From: an uncultured Pseudomonadota bacterium
GTDB taxonomy: Bacteria > Myxococcota_A > UBA796 > CAJQPC01
Direction: 5' to 3'
NCBI GenBank assembly: GCA_913060515.1
Contig: CAJXRZ010000002.1
Coordinates: 62,001 to 126,000, forward strand
Length of the DNA: 64,000 bases
Below the pieces are notes generated by a model. That model searched no databases and had not been told where the DNA came from. It saw only the letters and a program-made list of their open reading frames with translations. Positions within the stretch are counted from its first letter, which is position 1; each line of letters starts with the position of its first letter. Both the position numbers and the translations under genes were made by a program. Positions 42,882-52,205 of this stretch are shown piece after piece.

Positions 42882-45800
42882 ATGAACAGCACAAACACTC
42901 GTCTGACCGCACTGCTCGGGGCTTGCTCGTTGGGGCTCTTGCTCGCGCCTCCTACCCAAGCTGCGTCCAGCTCTGCAGGCGACGAGTTTCTCTCGAATGC
43001 TGAAGCGGCGCCGCCCAACATTCTCTTTGTCTTGGATCTCTCTGACGAGATGCTTCAGGATTGTGGTGAAGTGCCGGACGCAGGGGACACCGGTGACACA
43101 GCAGGCACTTTGGCTGGCGCAAGCTGCCTTGAGTATGGGATCGACGCCATCGAGCAGCTCACCCTGCACTATGACTGGGCCTACTTTGGGGTGGTGGGAA
43201 CCACTGGTGGCAGCAACAACCGCTTCACGCCAATCGCGCCCATTGGTTCTACGGCGGCGGAGATCAGCAGCGCACTCAGTCACTTCTCTTCTGTCTCGGG
43301 AATCGGAACTGGCGGCACCGCCAGTACCAGCTGGGGAGCGTCAGCCACCGTTGGCACCACACACCGAAACCTGGCCGAGGTTCTGGGTCAGAGCTGGGAC
43401 TATCTGGAGCGGGACGGGAGCTCTGCGAGCTGTCCATCGCGCTTCCGGGACAGCTTCGTAGACAGCAGCACGGACTTCTGTGACGCCTCGATCCAGTGGG
43501 CGTGCCAGGAGACGCACATCATCGTCATCACCGCGGAGCGTCCGCGGCACGATGGCGGCGCCTCGGCCGTCAGCAGCAGCTCGTCGTTGAGCAACGATGT
43601 GATGTGTGGGTGGAGCGCAGGCATCACCACCACCTCGGACAACCAGTGCAAGTACGACAACGCGGTCCATTACCTCTACGAGGAAGATGCGCGAAGTGAC
43701 CTGACGGGTGACCAGAACGCGACCGTACACACCGTCGGTATCAAGTTCGATGGCTCGTCCATTGCCGAGAACCTCTTCGGCAACGCTTCCAACGAGACGG
43801 GCGGAGACGGCATCTACACGGTCGCGGACGACGGAGAGGAGATTCTCAGCGGTGTGATGACGGTGATGTCCTACATCCGCAGCGGCTACTACAGCCGCTC
43901 GGCCCCGGTGGTCAGCGCGGACGGGGAATACATCATCTTCTCCTTCTACGAGATCACGGGCGACAACCCTCTGGCGGAGGGACACGTTCGCGCCTACACG
44001 ATCGACACAGACGCCAGCTCCAGTACCTACGGTTCGGTTGAGTACGACTCCAGCAAGAGCCAGTTCGGTGGTGCCGTTTGGGATGCAGGAGACCTGCTGG
44101 TCTCCCGTCCAGTCATCGCTGCGGAGTCCAACCCCGATGACCGTGATGGCCTGGGCCAGCGCGACATCTACACCTTCGTTCCGGAGTTCATGAGCTACTC
44201 CGGAAACAGCCTGTACACAGAGGCCACAGCCTCTCACCGAATGGGCTTTGACCTGGAGTTCGTCGACGCGGTGGACACCATCGTCAGCACCTCGGACCCC
44301 AGCTTTTTGGACACCTTCCTGCTCACCACCGATGCAGACCTGGATGGCTGTCCGGACGACCAGGCCTACAACCTGGAAGGGCATGAGACCGATTGTGCTG
44401 TCGACTCCGATGACCTTCAGGCCATGGTCGACTTTGTGCGTGGTCTGCCCACCGCCGAGTATCGCTACTTGGACACGACGCACGGCTACTGGAAGCTGGG
44501 AGACTCCCCCCACAGCCGGCCTGCGGTTGTTCAGCCTCGAAACAACGTCTACGCGATCGATCCCTCCTACCGAAGCTTCTTGCAGGACCTTGTGGACTCT
44601 GACGTGCCCGAGGCCGTGTTCATCGCGGCCAACGACGGCATGCTGCACGCATTCCGCCTCAAGGACGACAGCACCACCAGCTGCTCGCCTACCGGCAGCT
44701 TGTCCTGGGATTGCAACGAGGAGGGAGAGGAGCTCTGGGCTTGGATTCCCGCGAACACGCTCTATGCCTCCAAGGATGAGAGCTGGTCGGGCAACCTGGT
44801 CGATATGATGTGGTACGGCCGCACCTTCCTCTTCGATGGCTCGCCTGTGGTCGAGGATGTCTGGATCGACGGTGGTGACGGCAGCACGCCGGACGGGTCC
44901 AAGACTCTGGACGGTGGTGAGTGGCGACGGGTCTTGGTTGTTCAGCAAGGAAAGGGTGGCCCTGTCACCTTGGCGCTGGACATCACCGACACCCAGAACC
45001 CTGAGTTTCTCTGGGAGCAGACCAACGACACGGACATCTCGGCCATGGGCTACACGGTGTCCACGCCGGTCATCGCCAACCTCTACAACGCCGAAGACTC
45101 CTCCAATCCCACCGATACTTGGGTGGCTATGTGGGGTGGTGGACGCGCGGTTCCTCTCGCCAGTGACAGCAGCTCCTACTCCAGCAGCGAGGCCAACCTC
45201 TACCAGTGGGCCATCGGTGATGACTACTGGGGCAGCTCCTCGGTTGGTCTGAGCGACGAGGGTTCCAACGGCCACCCGGATCTCACCAGTCTGGGCGGCT
45301 CCGTCAGCGCCGGAAGCTTGGACAGCGACTCGGACGGAAACTCTGAGTACGGCTACATCTCCGGCTCCGTCGCAGCAATCGACGTCGACAGCGACGGCGA
45401 TGTAGACGTTGTGTACTTCCCAGTGACGGCCTCCTATGAGCCCTCCGATGCTGGTGACCCCGACGGGGACGGCATCTCAGGGACCTCGGACCTGGCCGAT
45501 CCTGGTCACACCTGGATGTACAAGGCCATCTTGGATCGCAACGATCTGGACGACCCCACGTGGTGTGAGTTCTACGATCCAATGGACACTGTCGGTGTGC
45601 GCCCCGAGGTCTACTACGCAGCAACGACCTCTTGGCACGGGGACGGCTCCTTGGGCGTCTATTGGGGAACCGGTAGCCCCTACGACCGCTCCAGCACCGA
45701 GTATGGCTACTTCTTCGCTGTTCGCGATGAGACCCCGTTGACGTGTACGACCTCTACGCCCATCACGGACTGCGGGACGGGTGGTGCATACACCCTGGCT

Positions 45801-46139
45801 GCGGGAGAGGGCTTGACCGGCGATCCGGTGGTCTACGCCGGTTCCGTATACTTCTCGACCTATGAGCCAGCCAGCGACCGTTGTGACACAGGCACCGGCC
45901 GCATCTACTCCCTCGGATTCGAGGACTGCGCGGGCACCGTCGATTCGGACGGGGACGGTGTGGCTGACGCGGACAGCGTCGAGGTGGACGGCTACCCCAG
46001 CGCCGTGGCGATTGGCGAGCACGGCATCTACTACGGCACCTCGAACCCAAGCACGAGCAGCAGCACCGTGGGCGAGTTCTCCGCCATGTCCGACCCCTAC
46101 TTGTCGACACGGACCATGGGGCTGCGCGAGATCTTCTAG
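42882..46139 (+). CDS. pilY1: PilY1-like pilus-tip protein
   Basis: 1085 residues from ATG 42882, which gives a Sec signal ending PPTQAA. The N-terminal half is a vWA-like domain starting NILFVLDLSDEM, where the MIDAS motif DxSxS reads DLSDE, so metal binding may be weak. The C-terminal half is the PilY1 propeller: IAANDGMLHAFRL, GEELWAWIPANTLY, WRRVLVVQQGKGG and a calcium loop DVDSDGDVDVV at about 834. PilY1 sits at the tip of type IV pili and in some species senses surface contact. Last gene of the sigma-54 operon; no PilE-like gene follows. Confidence 0.9.
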   Translation: MNSTNTRLTALLGACSLGLLLAPPTQAASSSAGDEFLSNAEAAPPNILFVLDLSDEMLQDCGEVPDAGDTGDTAGTLAGASCLEYGIDAIEQLTLHYDWAYFGVVGTTGGSNNRFTPIAPIGSTAAEISSALSHFSSVSGIGTGGTASTSWGASATVGTTHRNLAEVLGQSWDYLERDGSSASCPSRFRDSFVDSSTDFCDASIQWACQETHIIVITAERPRHDGGASAVSSSSSLSNDVMCGWSAGITTTSDNQCKYDNAVHYLYEEDARSDLTGDQNATVHTVGIKFDGSSIAENLFGNASNETGGDGIYTVADDGEEILSGVMTVMSYIRSGYYSRSAPVVSADGEYIIFSFYEITGDNPLAEGHVRAYTIDTDASSSTYGSVEYDSSKSQFGGAVWDAGDLLVSRPVIAAESNPDDRDGLGQRDIYTFVPEFMSYSGNSLYTEATASHRMGFDLEFVDAVDTIVSTSDPSFLDTFLLTTDADLDGCPDDQAYNLEGHETDCAVDSDDLQAMVDFVRGLPTAEYRYLDTTHGYWKLGDSPHSRPAVVQPRNNVYAIDPSYRSFLQDLVDSDVPEAVFIAANDGMLHAFRLKDDSTTSCSPTGSLSWDCNEEGEELWAWIPANTLYASKDESWSGNLVDMMWYGRTFLFDGSPVVEDVWIDGGDGSTPDGSKTLDGGEWRRVLVVQQGKGGPVTLALDITDTQNPEFLWEQTNDTDISAMGYTVSTPVIANLYNAEDSSNPTDTWVAMWGGGRAVPLASDSSSYSSSEANLYQWAIGDDYWGSSSVGLSDEGSNGHPDLTSLGGSVSAGSLDSDSDGNSEYGYISGSVAAIDVDSDGDVDVVYFPVTASYEPSDAGDPDGDGISGTSDLADPGHTWMYKAILDRNDLDDPTWCEFYDPMDTVGVRPEVYYAATTSWHGDGSLGVYWGTGSPYDRSSTEYGYFFAVRDETPLTCTTSTPITDCGTGGAYTLAAGEGLTGDPVVYAGSVYFSTYEPASDRCDTGTGRIYSLGFEDCAGTVDSDGDGVADADSVEVDGYPSAVAIGEHGIYYGTSNPSTSSSTVGEFSAMSDPYLSTRTMGLREIF

Positions 46140-46174
46140 AGCGCTCGGCTTGGGTGGTGTGCTCACGGCCCGCT

Positions 46175-49099
46175 TCAGCGTCCCTGGTTCTCTTGCTCCA
46201 GGAGAGCCGCAGCGCGCTGTCGGTTCTGGATGGCGGCTGGGTTGCCAGGCTCAAGGGCCAGCACTCGGTCGAAGGCGTCGATGGCCATGCCGTATTCGCC
46301 CTGCATCGCGAAGATGCGACCTAAGTCAGCATGTGCAGGCAAGTAGTTGCTGTCCGCAAGAATTGCCCGCTCCAAGAATGGTCGGGCTGCATCGGTGCTG
46401 CCCAAGCTCAAGTAGGCCCAGCCGACCAGGTGTAGGTTTCGGGCCGACGGGTCCTGGTCGGCGGCCAGCCTGGCTTGGGTCAACGCAAGCTGGGGCTCAT
46501 CTTGAAGGATGGCGACGTGGGCCAAGCCCGCAAGGGGAAGCGTGCTCTCTTGCCCTGCAAGGCTTCGCGCAGAAGCAAGTTGGGCGTCGGCCTCCTCCAG
46601 TCGACCTTGGTCCAGAAGGAGCATGCCCAAGTAGTAGGGCGGTCTCCAGCTCCTGGGGTTGCGTTGGGCGGCGCTCTGCAGCGTGCGCTCGGCTGAGAGC
46701 TCCTCGCCTCGGGCCACCGCGAGCTGTGCCAAACCGAGCAAGGCGTCCAGATTTGCCGGCTCAAGGCGCTCGGCTTCCTCAAAGTCCTCCTTCGCGCGCC
46801 GTCGGTCTCCCTGTCCTAGGCGACACTTGCCAGCCAAGGCGTGTGCTGCGGCGCTCTTGGGGTTCAGAAGCCGGGCCTGCTCCACGCCCCTGAGGCAAGC
46901 TTGGAAGTCGCCGCGCTCCAAGGCTTGGCCGGCCTCCGCAAGCTGCGGCGCGATCAAGGGGTCCAAGCGCCGCTCGCCGCCTGGACTTTTGCCAAGGGCT
47001 CTGCACTGGTCAACCACGTCTTGGATCTCTCCTCGGGCAGCAGAATCCAGGCAGGACAGCAGTGCACGGTTGGTCTCCGTGCGCAGACTGAGCGCTTCCA
47101 AGACCTCTGGCGGCGCGTCTAGCCAGGACTGGGTGTCCAGATGCGGAAGGAATATGGGCGGGAGCATGCGTGGGCGGCGGTGGAGGTTTGGCCCGAGGCG
47201 CAGCCATCCGCCTGATGTGCCCGCTTCCGTCAGTGCACCCTGCATTGCAGCTAGCCCCAAGTCGGCCAGATCCAGTGGGGACTGGATGCCGGCGTTGGCG
47301 AGGAGTTCTCCGCCCCGTACGCTTGCCTGGACGACCCGGTCCCAGCTGCGCTTCTCTGGAGCGTGCCATGCAGCAAAGATGAGCTGATCTGCGCCCTCTG
47401 GCGGCAGAAAGACCATTGTGTGCGCGAAGTGTTCGGAGAAGTCGCCCATCAGTCCGCGCAGCGCCACCTCGTCCATGTGGAGCACGGGCACGACCAACAT
47501 GTAGACGCCGGACTCGTTCAGACTCTGGCTGCGCAGTGCCAGGCCGGCGCTGCTTGGAAGGCCTTGTACGCCGTCTCGCCATGGAGTCTCCGCGGTCTCC
47601 AGGAGCAGGTCAACGGGATCGCTTGCTCGGAGCACTTCCTCTGCGCTGCCGCGACTGAGTCGCATTGAAGGGTGCAACCAGACGCTGTTTAGGGAGGGTT
47701 CTGCCTCGGCGAGTGCCTGGGTGAGGGTGGGCTGGGTCACCACGAGGGTGACTTGGTTGAACTCCTGAGCAAGCAGCCCCGCGCTGAGCTCACCCCATGG
47801 GTCTCCAAGGATAAGGCCCGATTCGTTCTGGCTCGCCAAGGCTGCGCCCAAGTGGGGGAGCAGCAGCCGTGTTGTCGCCGCCCGACCACCTCTTGGAAGG
47901 CTGCGCCCGTCGCGCTCCATGCGGACTGGGCGGCCGTCTTCTCCGTAGAGCAGCCAGCTTCCATTGACGTTCCAGTCGCTTGACAGGACTTCCTGACGCT
48001 GCATCAGTCGCTTGGCCTCGGCGGGGGACGAGGGGCTGCGAAGGTTCTCTGTGCCCAGCTGGGCCAACGCTTGTGGTTGCCATGGGAGGAGCGCAAAGAC
48101 CAAGCCACTCCCCACGAGCGCTAGCCCCCCTGAGATGCGAAGCCAGACTGGCGCAGGAATGCTCAGAGTCAGCAGGCCACCGGCGAGTGCCAAGCCCAGG
48201 AACATCGGTGGGAGCTGCGAGCCGAGTAGCTGGCTGGCGCAGGCCCCGAGACATGCGGAGGCCAGGATCCACGGAAGACCCTGTTGGCGATTTGGCCCCA
48301 CTGCGCCCCCCAGAGCCAAGCCTGCAGGGAGCGCGGGAGCAGCCATGAGTAGGAGCACGTGCAGGCGGGGATCCTGAGCGCCGGCGAGAGGCTCGATCCA
48401 GAGCTCGGCGCGGTGGGGCAGGGCGGCCAGGACGATCCAGGTCCCAATGGCAGCGACACTCAGCAAGATCGGTCGCGGAGGGAGTCGCTGGGTGAGCTGT
48501 GCGCTGAGCGCCGCGGAGAGAGCCAGCGCCGCGAGGCTTGCGCCGAAGCCCAAGAGGGTGGGATCGAGAGGACGCGCGATGACCCAAGCGGTGGCGCCCA
48601 AGGCTCCCGCGCCCACCGCCATGGCCATTGGAAGCAAAGGAAGGGGCCGCCGATCGGGTGGCGCGTGTTGTGGAAGCAGGAGCAGTGCCACCCAGGACAA
48701 CCCGGCCAGTGCTGGGAGCGCACTGCCCAAGAGCAGCCCAATAGGGGCGAGCAACCACGAGACCAGATGAGGCCGCTGTCCACGCACCGCGCGCAAGGCG
48801 AAGAGCGCCGGCAGGGTCCAGATTGTGGAAAAGAGCCACTCTGGCATCCATGGCTGAGCCAACAGCAGCAGGGCGCTGACACCGGCGAGCACGGCGTCCA
48901 AGCGCTTGGGCAGGGTGGGCAGGGGAAGAGCTGCCGCTGCGAGAACCAACGCAGAGAGAGCGCCGGGCCAGAGCAGAAGGTGCCAGGGGCTCAGGCCCAA
49001 ACACTGGCCGCGCCAAGACAGGGCCGCGCCGAGGGCGACTGCCAAGAGAAAGGGCAGCAGTTGTTTGAGCTGAGCAGCTCGAGGTTCAGGGGGGATCAC
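46175..49099 (-). CDS. Membrane protein fused to aminopropyltransferase-like and TPR domains
   Basis: 974 residues from GTG 49099, which has TATCCT six bases upstream. About 10 or more transmembrane helices fill 1-345. Residues about 360-600 follow the plan of a spermidine synthase Rossmann fold (LILGDPWGELSAGLLAQEF, VTLVVTQPTLTQALAEA, DPVDLLLETAETP, SGVYMLVVPVLHMDEVAL). The glycine-rich SAM/substrate loop and the catalytic Asp of the family look replaced, so activity is doubtful. Four to seven TPRs follow (about 690-965). Membrane-bound spermidine-synthase-like proteins are known; this TPR-bearing form is larger. It lies between two pilus operons but convergent with pilY1. Confidence 0.75.
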   Translation of the reverse strand: MIPPEPRAAQLKQLLPFLLAVALGAALSWRGQCLGLSPWHLLLWPGALSALVLAAAALPLPTLPKRLDAVLAGVSALLLLAQPWMPEWLFSTIWTLPALFALRAVRGQRPHLVSWLLAPIGLLLGSALPALAGLSWVALLLLPQHAPPDRRPLPLLPMAMAVGAGALGATAWVIARPLDPTLLGFGASLAALALSAALSAQLTQRLPPRPILLSVAAIGTWIVLAALPHRAELWIEPLAGAQDPRLHVLLLMAAPALPAGLALGGAVGPNRQQGLPWILASACLGACASQLLGSQLPPMFLGLALAGGLLTLSIPAPVWLRISGGLALVGSGLVFALLPWQPQALAQLGTENLRSPSSPAEAKRLMQRQEVLSSDWNVNGSWLLYGEDGRPVRMERDGRSLPRGGRAATTRLLLPHLGAALASQNESGLILGDPWGELSAGLLAQEFNQVTLVVTQPTLTQALAEAEPSLNSVWLHPSMRLSRGSAEEVLRASDPVDLLLETAETPWRDGVQGLPSSAGLALRSQSLNESGVYMLVVPVLHMDEVALRGLMGDFSEHFAHTMVFLPPEGADQLIFAAWHAPEKRSWDRVVQASVRGGELLANAGIQSPLDLADLGLAAMQGALTEAGTSGGWLRLGPNLHRRPRMLPPIFLPHLDTQSWLDAPPEVLEALSLRTETNRALLSCLDSAARGEIQDVVDQCRALGKSPGGERRLDPLIAPQLAEAGQALERGDFQACLRGVEQARLLNPKSAAAHALAGKCRLGQGDRRRAKEDFEEAERLEPANLDALLGLAQLAVARGEELSAERTLQSAAQRNPRSWRPPYYLGMLLLDQGRLEEADAQLASARSLAGQESTLPLAGLAHVAILQDEPQLALTQARLAADQDPSARNLHLVGWAYLSLGSTDAARPFLERAILADSNYLPAHADLGRIFAMQGEYGMAIDAFDRVLALEPGNPAAIQNRQRAAALLEQENQGR

Positions 49100-49396
49100 G
49101 GGTCAAGGATACAGCTTGCACGCTTGGAGAGAGGGCGTGGCGTTCTGTTTGGTACCGGGCTGCGGATGTCTCTGCGCGCCTCGGTCCGGTGCTCGATCCA
49201 AGAGGATCCACTGCCTTGGATCCCACCGGGGTTCTTTCGTCCTATTCGTGTCCAAACCCTTGCCACGTCAAGACTTTTTCCCAGGCCACTTGTGTTCGGA
49301 ATTGCCGCTTGCGGTACCCTCTGGTTCGCCCCCAGCGTACAAGCGCGTGGTAGAACCGCCACGTTCACCCTTCCCTGAGACTTCACCGGAGATTCC
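49100..49396. promoter_or_regulatory. Intergenic region upstream of pilM
   Basis: This near-300-base gap must hold the pilM promoter and that of the divergent 974-residue protein. On the minus strand TATCCT (49111-49106) lies six bases from the GTG at 49099. GATCCAAG-N12-CTTGGATC (49195-49222) is a perfect 8-bp inverted repeat, possibly an operator. I saw no clear sigma-70 or sigma-54 site for pilM; a GG...GC near 49300 has eleven bases between and was discounted. Confidence 0.4.
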
Positions 49397-50470
49397 ATGG
49401 GCCTCTTCTCCAGGAGCACCCAGACCATCGGACTCGACATTGGCTCGAGCTCGATCAAGGTCATGGAGCTCCTCCAGGACAAGAAGAACGCCAGCTGGCG
49501 GCTCAAGACTTTCGGCATGGTGGATCTTCCTCCGGAGGCCGTCGTCGACGGCGCCGTGATGAATCCCAATGTCGTTGTAGATGCTATCCGGGAGCTGGTT
49601 GATCGTTGCAAGATCAAGACCAAGGACGTCACCGCGGCGATCTCTGGGCACAGCGTGATCATCAAGCGCATCAACCTGCCGCAGATGAGCTTTGAGGAGC
49701 TGGAAGAGTCCATCCAGTGGGAGGCGGAGCAGTACATCCCCTTCGACATCAACGATGTGAACATCTCCTTCCAGATCCTCGATGACAAGGGAGACGAAGC
49801 GGGCCAGATGGAGGTCTTGTTGGTGGCCGCCCGGAAGGAGCTGGTCAACGAGTACCAGTCCCTGATTCAGGAGGCCGGTCTCAAGCCACGCATCGTCGAC
49901 GTGGACGCCTTTGCGGTCGAGAACATGTTCTCGCTGAACTACGACGCGCCAAAGGAGCTGGTGGCCCTGGTCAACATCGGAGCCAGCACCGTCAACCTCA
50001 ACATCCTGCACAACGGAGTGACAGCGTTCACCCGCGATGTGCAGATGGGTGGGCGGCAGTTCACCGAGGAGATCCAGCGCGCGCTGGGAATCTCTTACGA
50101 GGAAGCCGAGATGCTCAAGGTGGGCGGCTCCGAAGAGGACCAGGACGCGGTCATCCCCGAGGAGATCGAGAACATCCTGAGCGCCGTCTCGGAGAACTTG
50201 GCGACGGAAGTGCACCGCAGCTTGGACTTCCATCTCAGCGCTACCCCCGGAGTCCCCCTCTCGCGGGTGTACTTGAGCGGCGGCGCGGCCCGCACCCCAG
50301 GTCTGGCACGAGCCATTGGCCGGGCGACCGGTTCCCCAATCGAGATCGCGGACCCCTTCCGCAAGATCACGATCGATGAGCGGGAGTTCTCGCCAAGGTA
50401 CCTGCACGACAAGTCGCTGCAAGCAGCAGTCTGTGTGGGCTTGGCCATGCGGAGGGTCGGCGACCAATGA
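49397..50470 (+). CDS. pilM: Type IV pilus inner-membrane platform protein PilM
   Basis: 357 residues, actin-like ATPase fold (FtsA relative). The ATP site begins IGLDIGSSSIKVMEL, with AISGHSVIIKRI, NIGASTVNLNIL (second phosphate loop) and YLSGGAARTPGLARAIG (adenosine loop). PilM is cytoplasmic and binds the N-terminal tail of PilN, linking the motor to the periplasmic alignment complex. The gene has GGAG seven bases before its ATG and overlaps pilN by four bases. Confidence 0.96.
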   Translation: MGLFSRSTQTIGLDIGSSSIKVMELLQDKKNASWRLKTFGMVDLPPEAVVDGAVMNPNVVVDAIRELVDRCKIKTKDVTAAISGHSVIIKRINLPQMSFEELEESIQWEAEQYIPFDINDVNISFQILDDKGDEAGQMEVLLVAARKELVNEYQSLIQEAGLKPRIVDVDAFAVENMFSLNYDAPKELVALVNIGASTVNLNILHNGVTAFTRDVQMGGRQFTEEIQRALGISYEEAEMLKVGGSEEDQDAVIPEEIENILSAVSENLATEVHRSLDFHLSATPGVPLSRVYLSGGAARTPGLARAIGRATGSPIEIADPFRKITIDEREFSPRYLHDKSLQAAVCVGLAMRRVGDQ

Positions 50471-51039
50471 TTCGCATCAACCTCCTCCCAGTACGCGCAA
50501 CAGCGCGCTTGGACTCCGTAAAGCGGGAGCTCGCGCTCGCTGGCGTGGGGCTCGGCGTTTTGCTTGTGCTCATGGGGGGCGCATTTGTGCTGGTTGGCTC
50601 TCAGGCCTCGGATCTCCGGGCAGAGAACAGCAAGCTTCAGCAAGAGATCGACAACCTCAAGGCCATCGTGGTCGAGGTGGACGAGTTCGAGCAGAAGAAG
50701 GAAGAGTACAACCGCAAGCTGGACGTCATCGCCAAGCTCAAGGCTGGACAGGAGGGGCCCGTTCACATGCTGGACGAGCTCTCCCTGGCTACACCTGAGA
50801 AGCTCCAGCTCGACTCTCTGAAGGAAAACAACCAGCTCATCGAGTTGGGTGGACTGGCGGTCTCCAACGAGATCATCGCTCAGTTCCTCTCCAACTTGGA
50901 GCGCTCCCCTTGGTTCACCAACGTCGAGCTCGACGGCATCGATCAGGTGGATGAAGACGGGTACAAGCTCAAGCGCTTTGTGGTCACCGCCCGGGTGGTC
51001 GTGCCGGCACTTGAGCAGCTTGAGAAGGAGGAGCTGTGA
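50467..51039 (+). CDS. pilN: Type IV pilus alignment protein PilN
   Basis: 190 residues. The N-terminal cytoplasmic tail MIRINLLPVRA is the PilM-binding motif (INLLP). One transmembrane helix (LALAGVGLGVLLVLMGGAF) follows, then a periplasmic coiled coil (about 55-95) and an alpha/beta end (LIELGGLAVSNEIIAQFLSNLE, FTNVELDGIDQV). It pairs with PilO. Overlaps pilM and pilO by four bases each. Confidence 0.95.
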   Translation: MIRINLLPVRATARLDSVKRELALAGVGLGVLLVLMGGAFVLVGSQASDLRAENSKLQQEIDNLKAIVVEVDEFEQKKEEYNRKLDVIAKLKAGQEGPVHMLDELSLATPEKLQLDSLKENNQLIELGGLAVSNEIIAQFLSNLERSPWFTNVELDGIDQVDEDGYKLKRFVVTARVVVPALEQLEKEEL

Positions 51040-51671
51040 CAGCCACAGACCTACTCGACAAGCTCGCCGGCACGCCGCGAAACCAACGCTTTGCGCTCTA
51101 CGCCTTGGTCTTTGTTGGCCTGGGCGCGCTCTTCTGGTTCATGCTCTATTCGCCTACCAAGAGCGACGTAGCGAACCTTGAGACTGAGCAGGTTCAGCTC
51201 CAGAACGAGAAGGCCAAGGTCAAGGCTCGTGCTGAGAACCGCGATGCCTTTGAGGCTGAGCTGCTCGAGCTGAACAATGAGCTGAAGCAGGCGCTTCGTG
51301 AGCTGCCCGACCAAAAGGAGATTCCGGAGCTCGTGCGCCGCATCTCCAACGAGGGCCGCCGCTCCGGCTTGGAGATCCGCAAGTTCAAGACCATGCCCGA
51401 GGTTCCACAGCAGTTCTATGCTGAGGTTCCCGTCGCTCTCGAGGTCTACGGCTCCTTTCACGAAGTGGCGATGTTCTTCGACCGCCTCGCCAAGTTGGAC
51501 CGCATTGTCTACGTGCAAGACGTCAAGCTGGAGAGTCCCTCCGAGCGTGGCGGCAAGGTCTACCTCAAGGTCACCGGCACTGCGGTCACCTTCCGCTTCC
51601 TAAGCGACGAAGAGATTGCTGCTCAGGGTGCAAACCGTGAGCGTCGTGGCAAGGGCAAGGGGAGAGGCTGA
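51036..51671 (+). CDS. pilO: Type IV pilus alignment protein PilO
   Basis: 211 residues from a GTG overlapping pilN. Short cytoplasmic part, one transmembrane helix (FALYALVFVGLGALFWFML), a long coiled coil (about 50-95) and a ferredoxin-like periplasmic domain (ELVRRISNEGRRSGLEIRKF, EVPVALEVYGSFHEVAMFFDRL, RIVYVQDVKL). It ends with a basic tail (RERRGKGKGRG). PilO/PilN dimers contact PilP. The stop shares one base with the pilP ATG. Confidence 0.95.
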   Translation: MTATDLLDKLAGTPRNQRFALYALVFVGLGALFWFMLYSPTKSDVANLETEQVQLQNEKAKVKARAENRDAFEAELLELNNELKQALRELPDQKEIPELVRRISNEGRRSGLEIRKFKTMPEVPQQFYAEVPVALEVYGSFHEVAMFFDRLAKLDRIVYVQDVKLESPSERGGKVYLKVTGTAVTFRFLSDEEIAAQGANRERRGKGKGRG

Positions 51672-52183
51672 TGCGCAGCATTCTTTGTCTGACAGCGCTC
51701 CTCGCCCTGGGGCTTACGGCTTGCGGGGATGACCCGGCACCGGCCAACAAGCCTGCTCAGGGGCCGATTGCGCCCAAGGCGCCCAAGGCGCCTGTTGCTG
51801 AGGAGGCCGTCGATCCCTTGGCGGACATGGCCCCCTCCTATTCGTACAACCCCATCGGCAAGCGGGATCCATTTCGCAGCTTCTTCAAGGGCCAGGATGA
51901 CGGAACCATCGTCAATCCAACGCCTCTGCAGCGCTTTGAAGTGGACCAGTATGTGCTCGTGGGAGTGGTTTGGGGTGTCTCGAGCCCCAAAGCCATGGTC
52001 CAGGATCCCGAAGGTACGGGGCACGTCGTTCAGGCGGGCACCTACATTGGGAAGAACTGGGGCAAAGTTAGCGCCATCACCAGCACCTCCGTGGTCATCA
52101 CGGAGGAGTTTACGAACATTGATGGGGAGCTGGTCACCAACCAGTTGACCCTTGACCTTCCGGTCACAGAGCTTGAGCTGTAA
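51671..52183 (+). CDS. pilP: Type IV pilus lipoprotein PilP
   Basis: 170 residues with lipoprotein signal MRSILCLTALLALGLTAC. A Pro/Ala/Lys linker (about 20-55) leads to YNPIGKRDPFRSFF, the typical PilP entry, and a beta-sandwich with QYVLVGVVWGVSSPKAMVQD, YIGKNWGKVSAITSTSVVIT, and LTLDL near the end. PilP links PilN/PilO to PilQ. It is 22 bases upstream of pilQ. Confidence 0.95.
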   Translation: MRSILCLTALLALGLTACGDDPAPANKPAQGPIAPKAPKAPVAEEAVDPLADMAPSYSYNPIGKRDPFRSFFKGQDDGTIVNPTPLQRFEVDQYVLVGVVWGVSSPKAMVQDPEGTGHVVQAGTYIGKNWGKVSAITSTSVVITEEFTNIDGELVTNQLTLDLPVTELEL

Positions 52184-52205
52184 GCAGCACCTGCGTGGAG
52201 CCCCC

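Noticed and set aside
49293-49330. Possible sigma-54 promoter before pilM
   Set aside because: The GG and GC elements are eleven bases apart instead of ten and the flanking bases match poorly.
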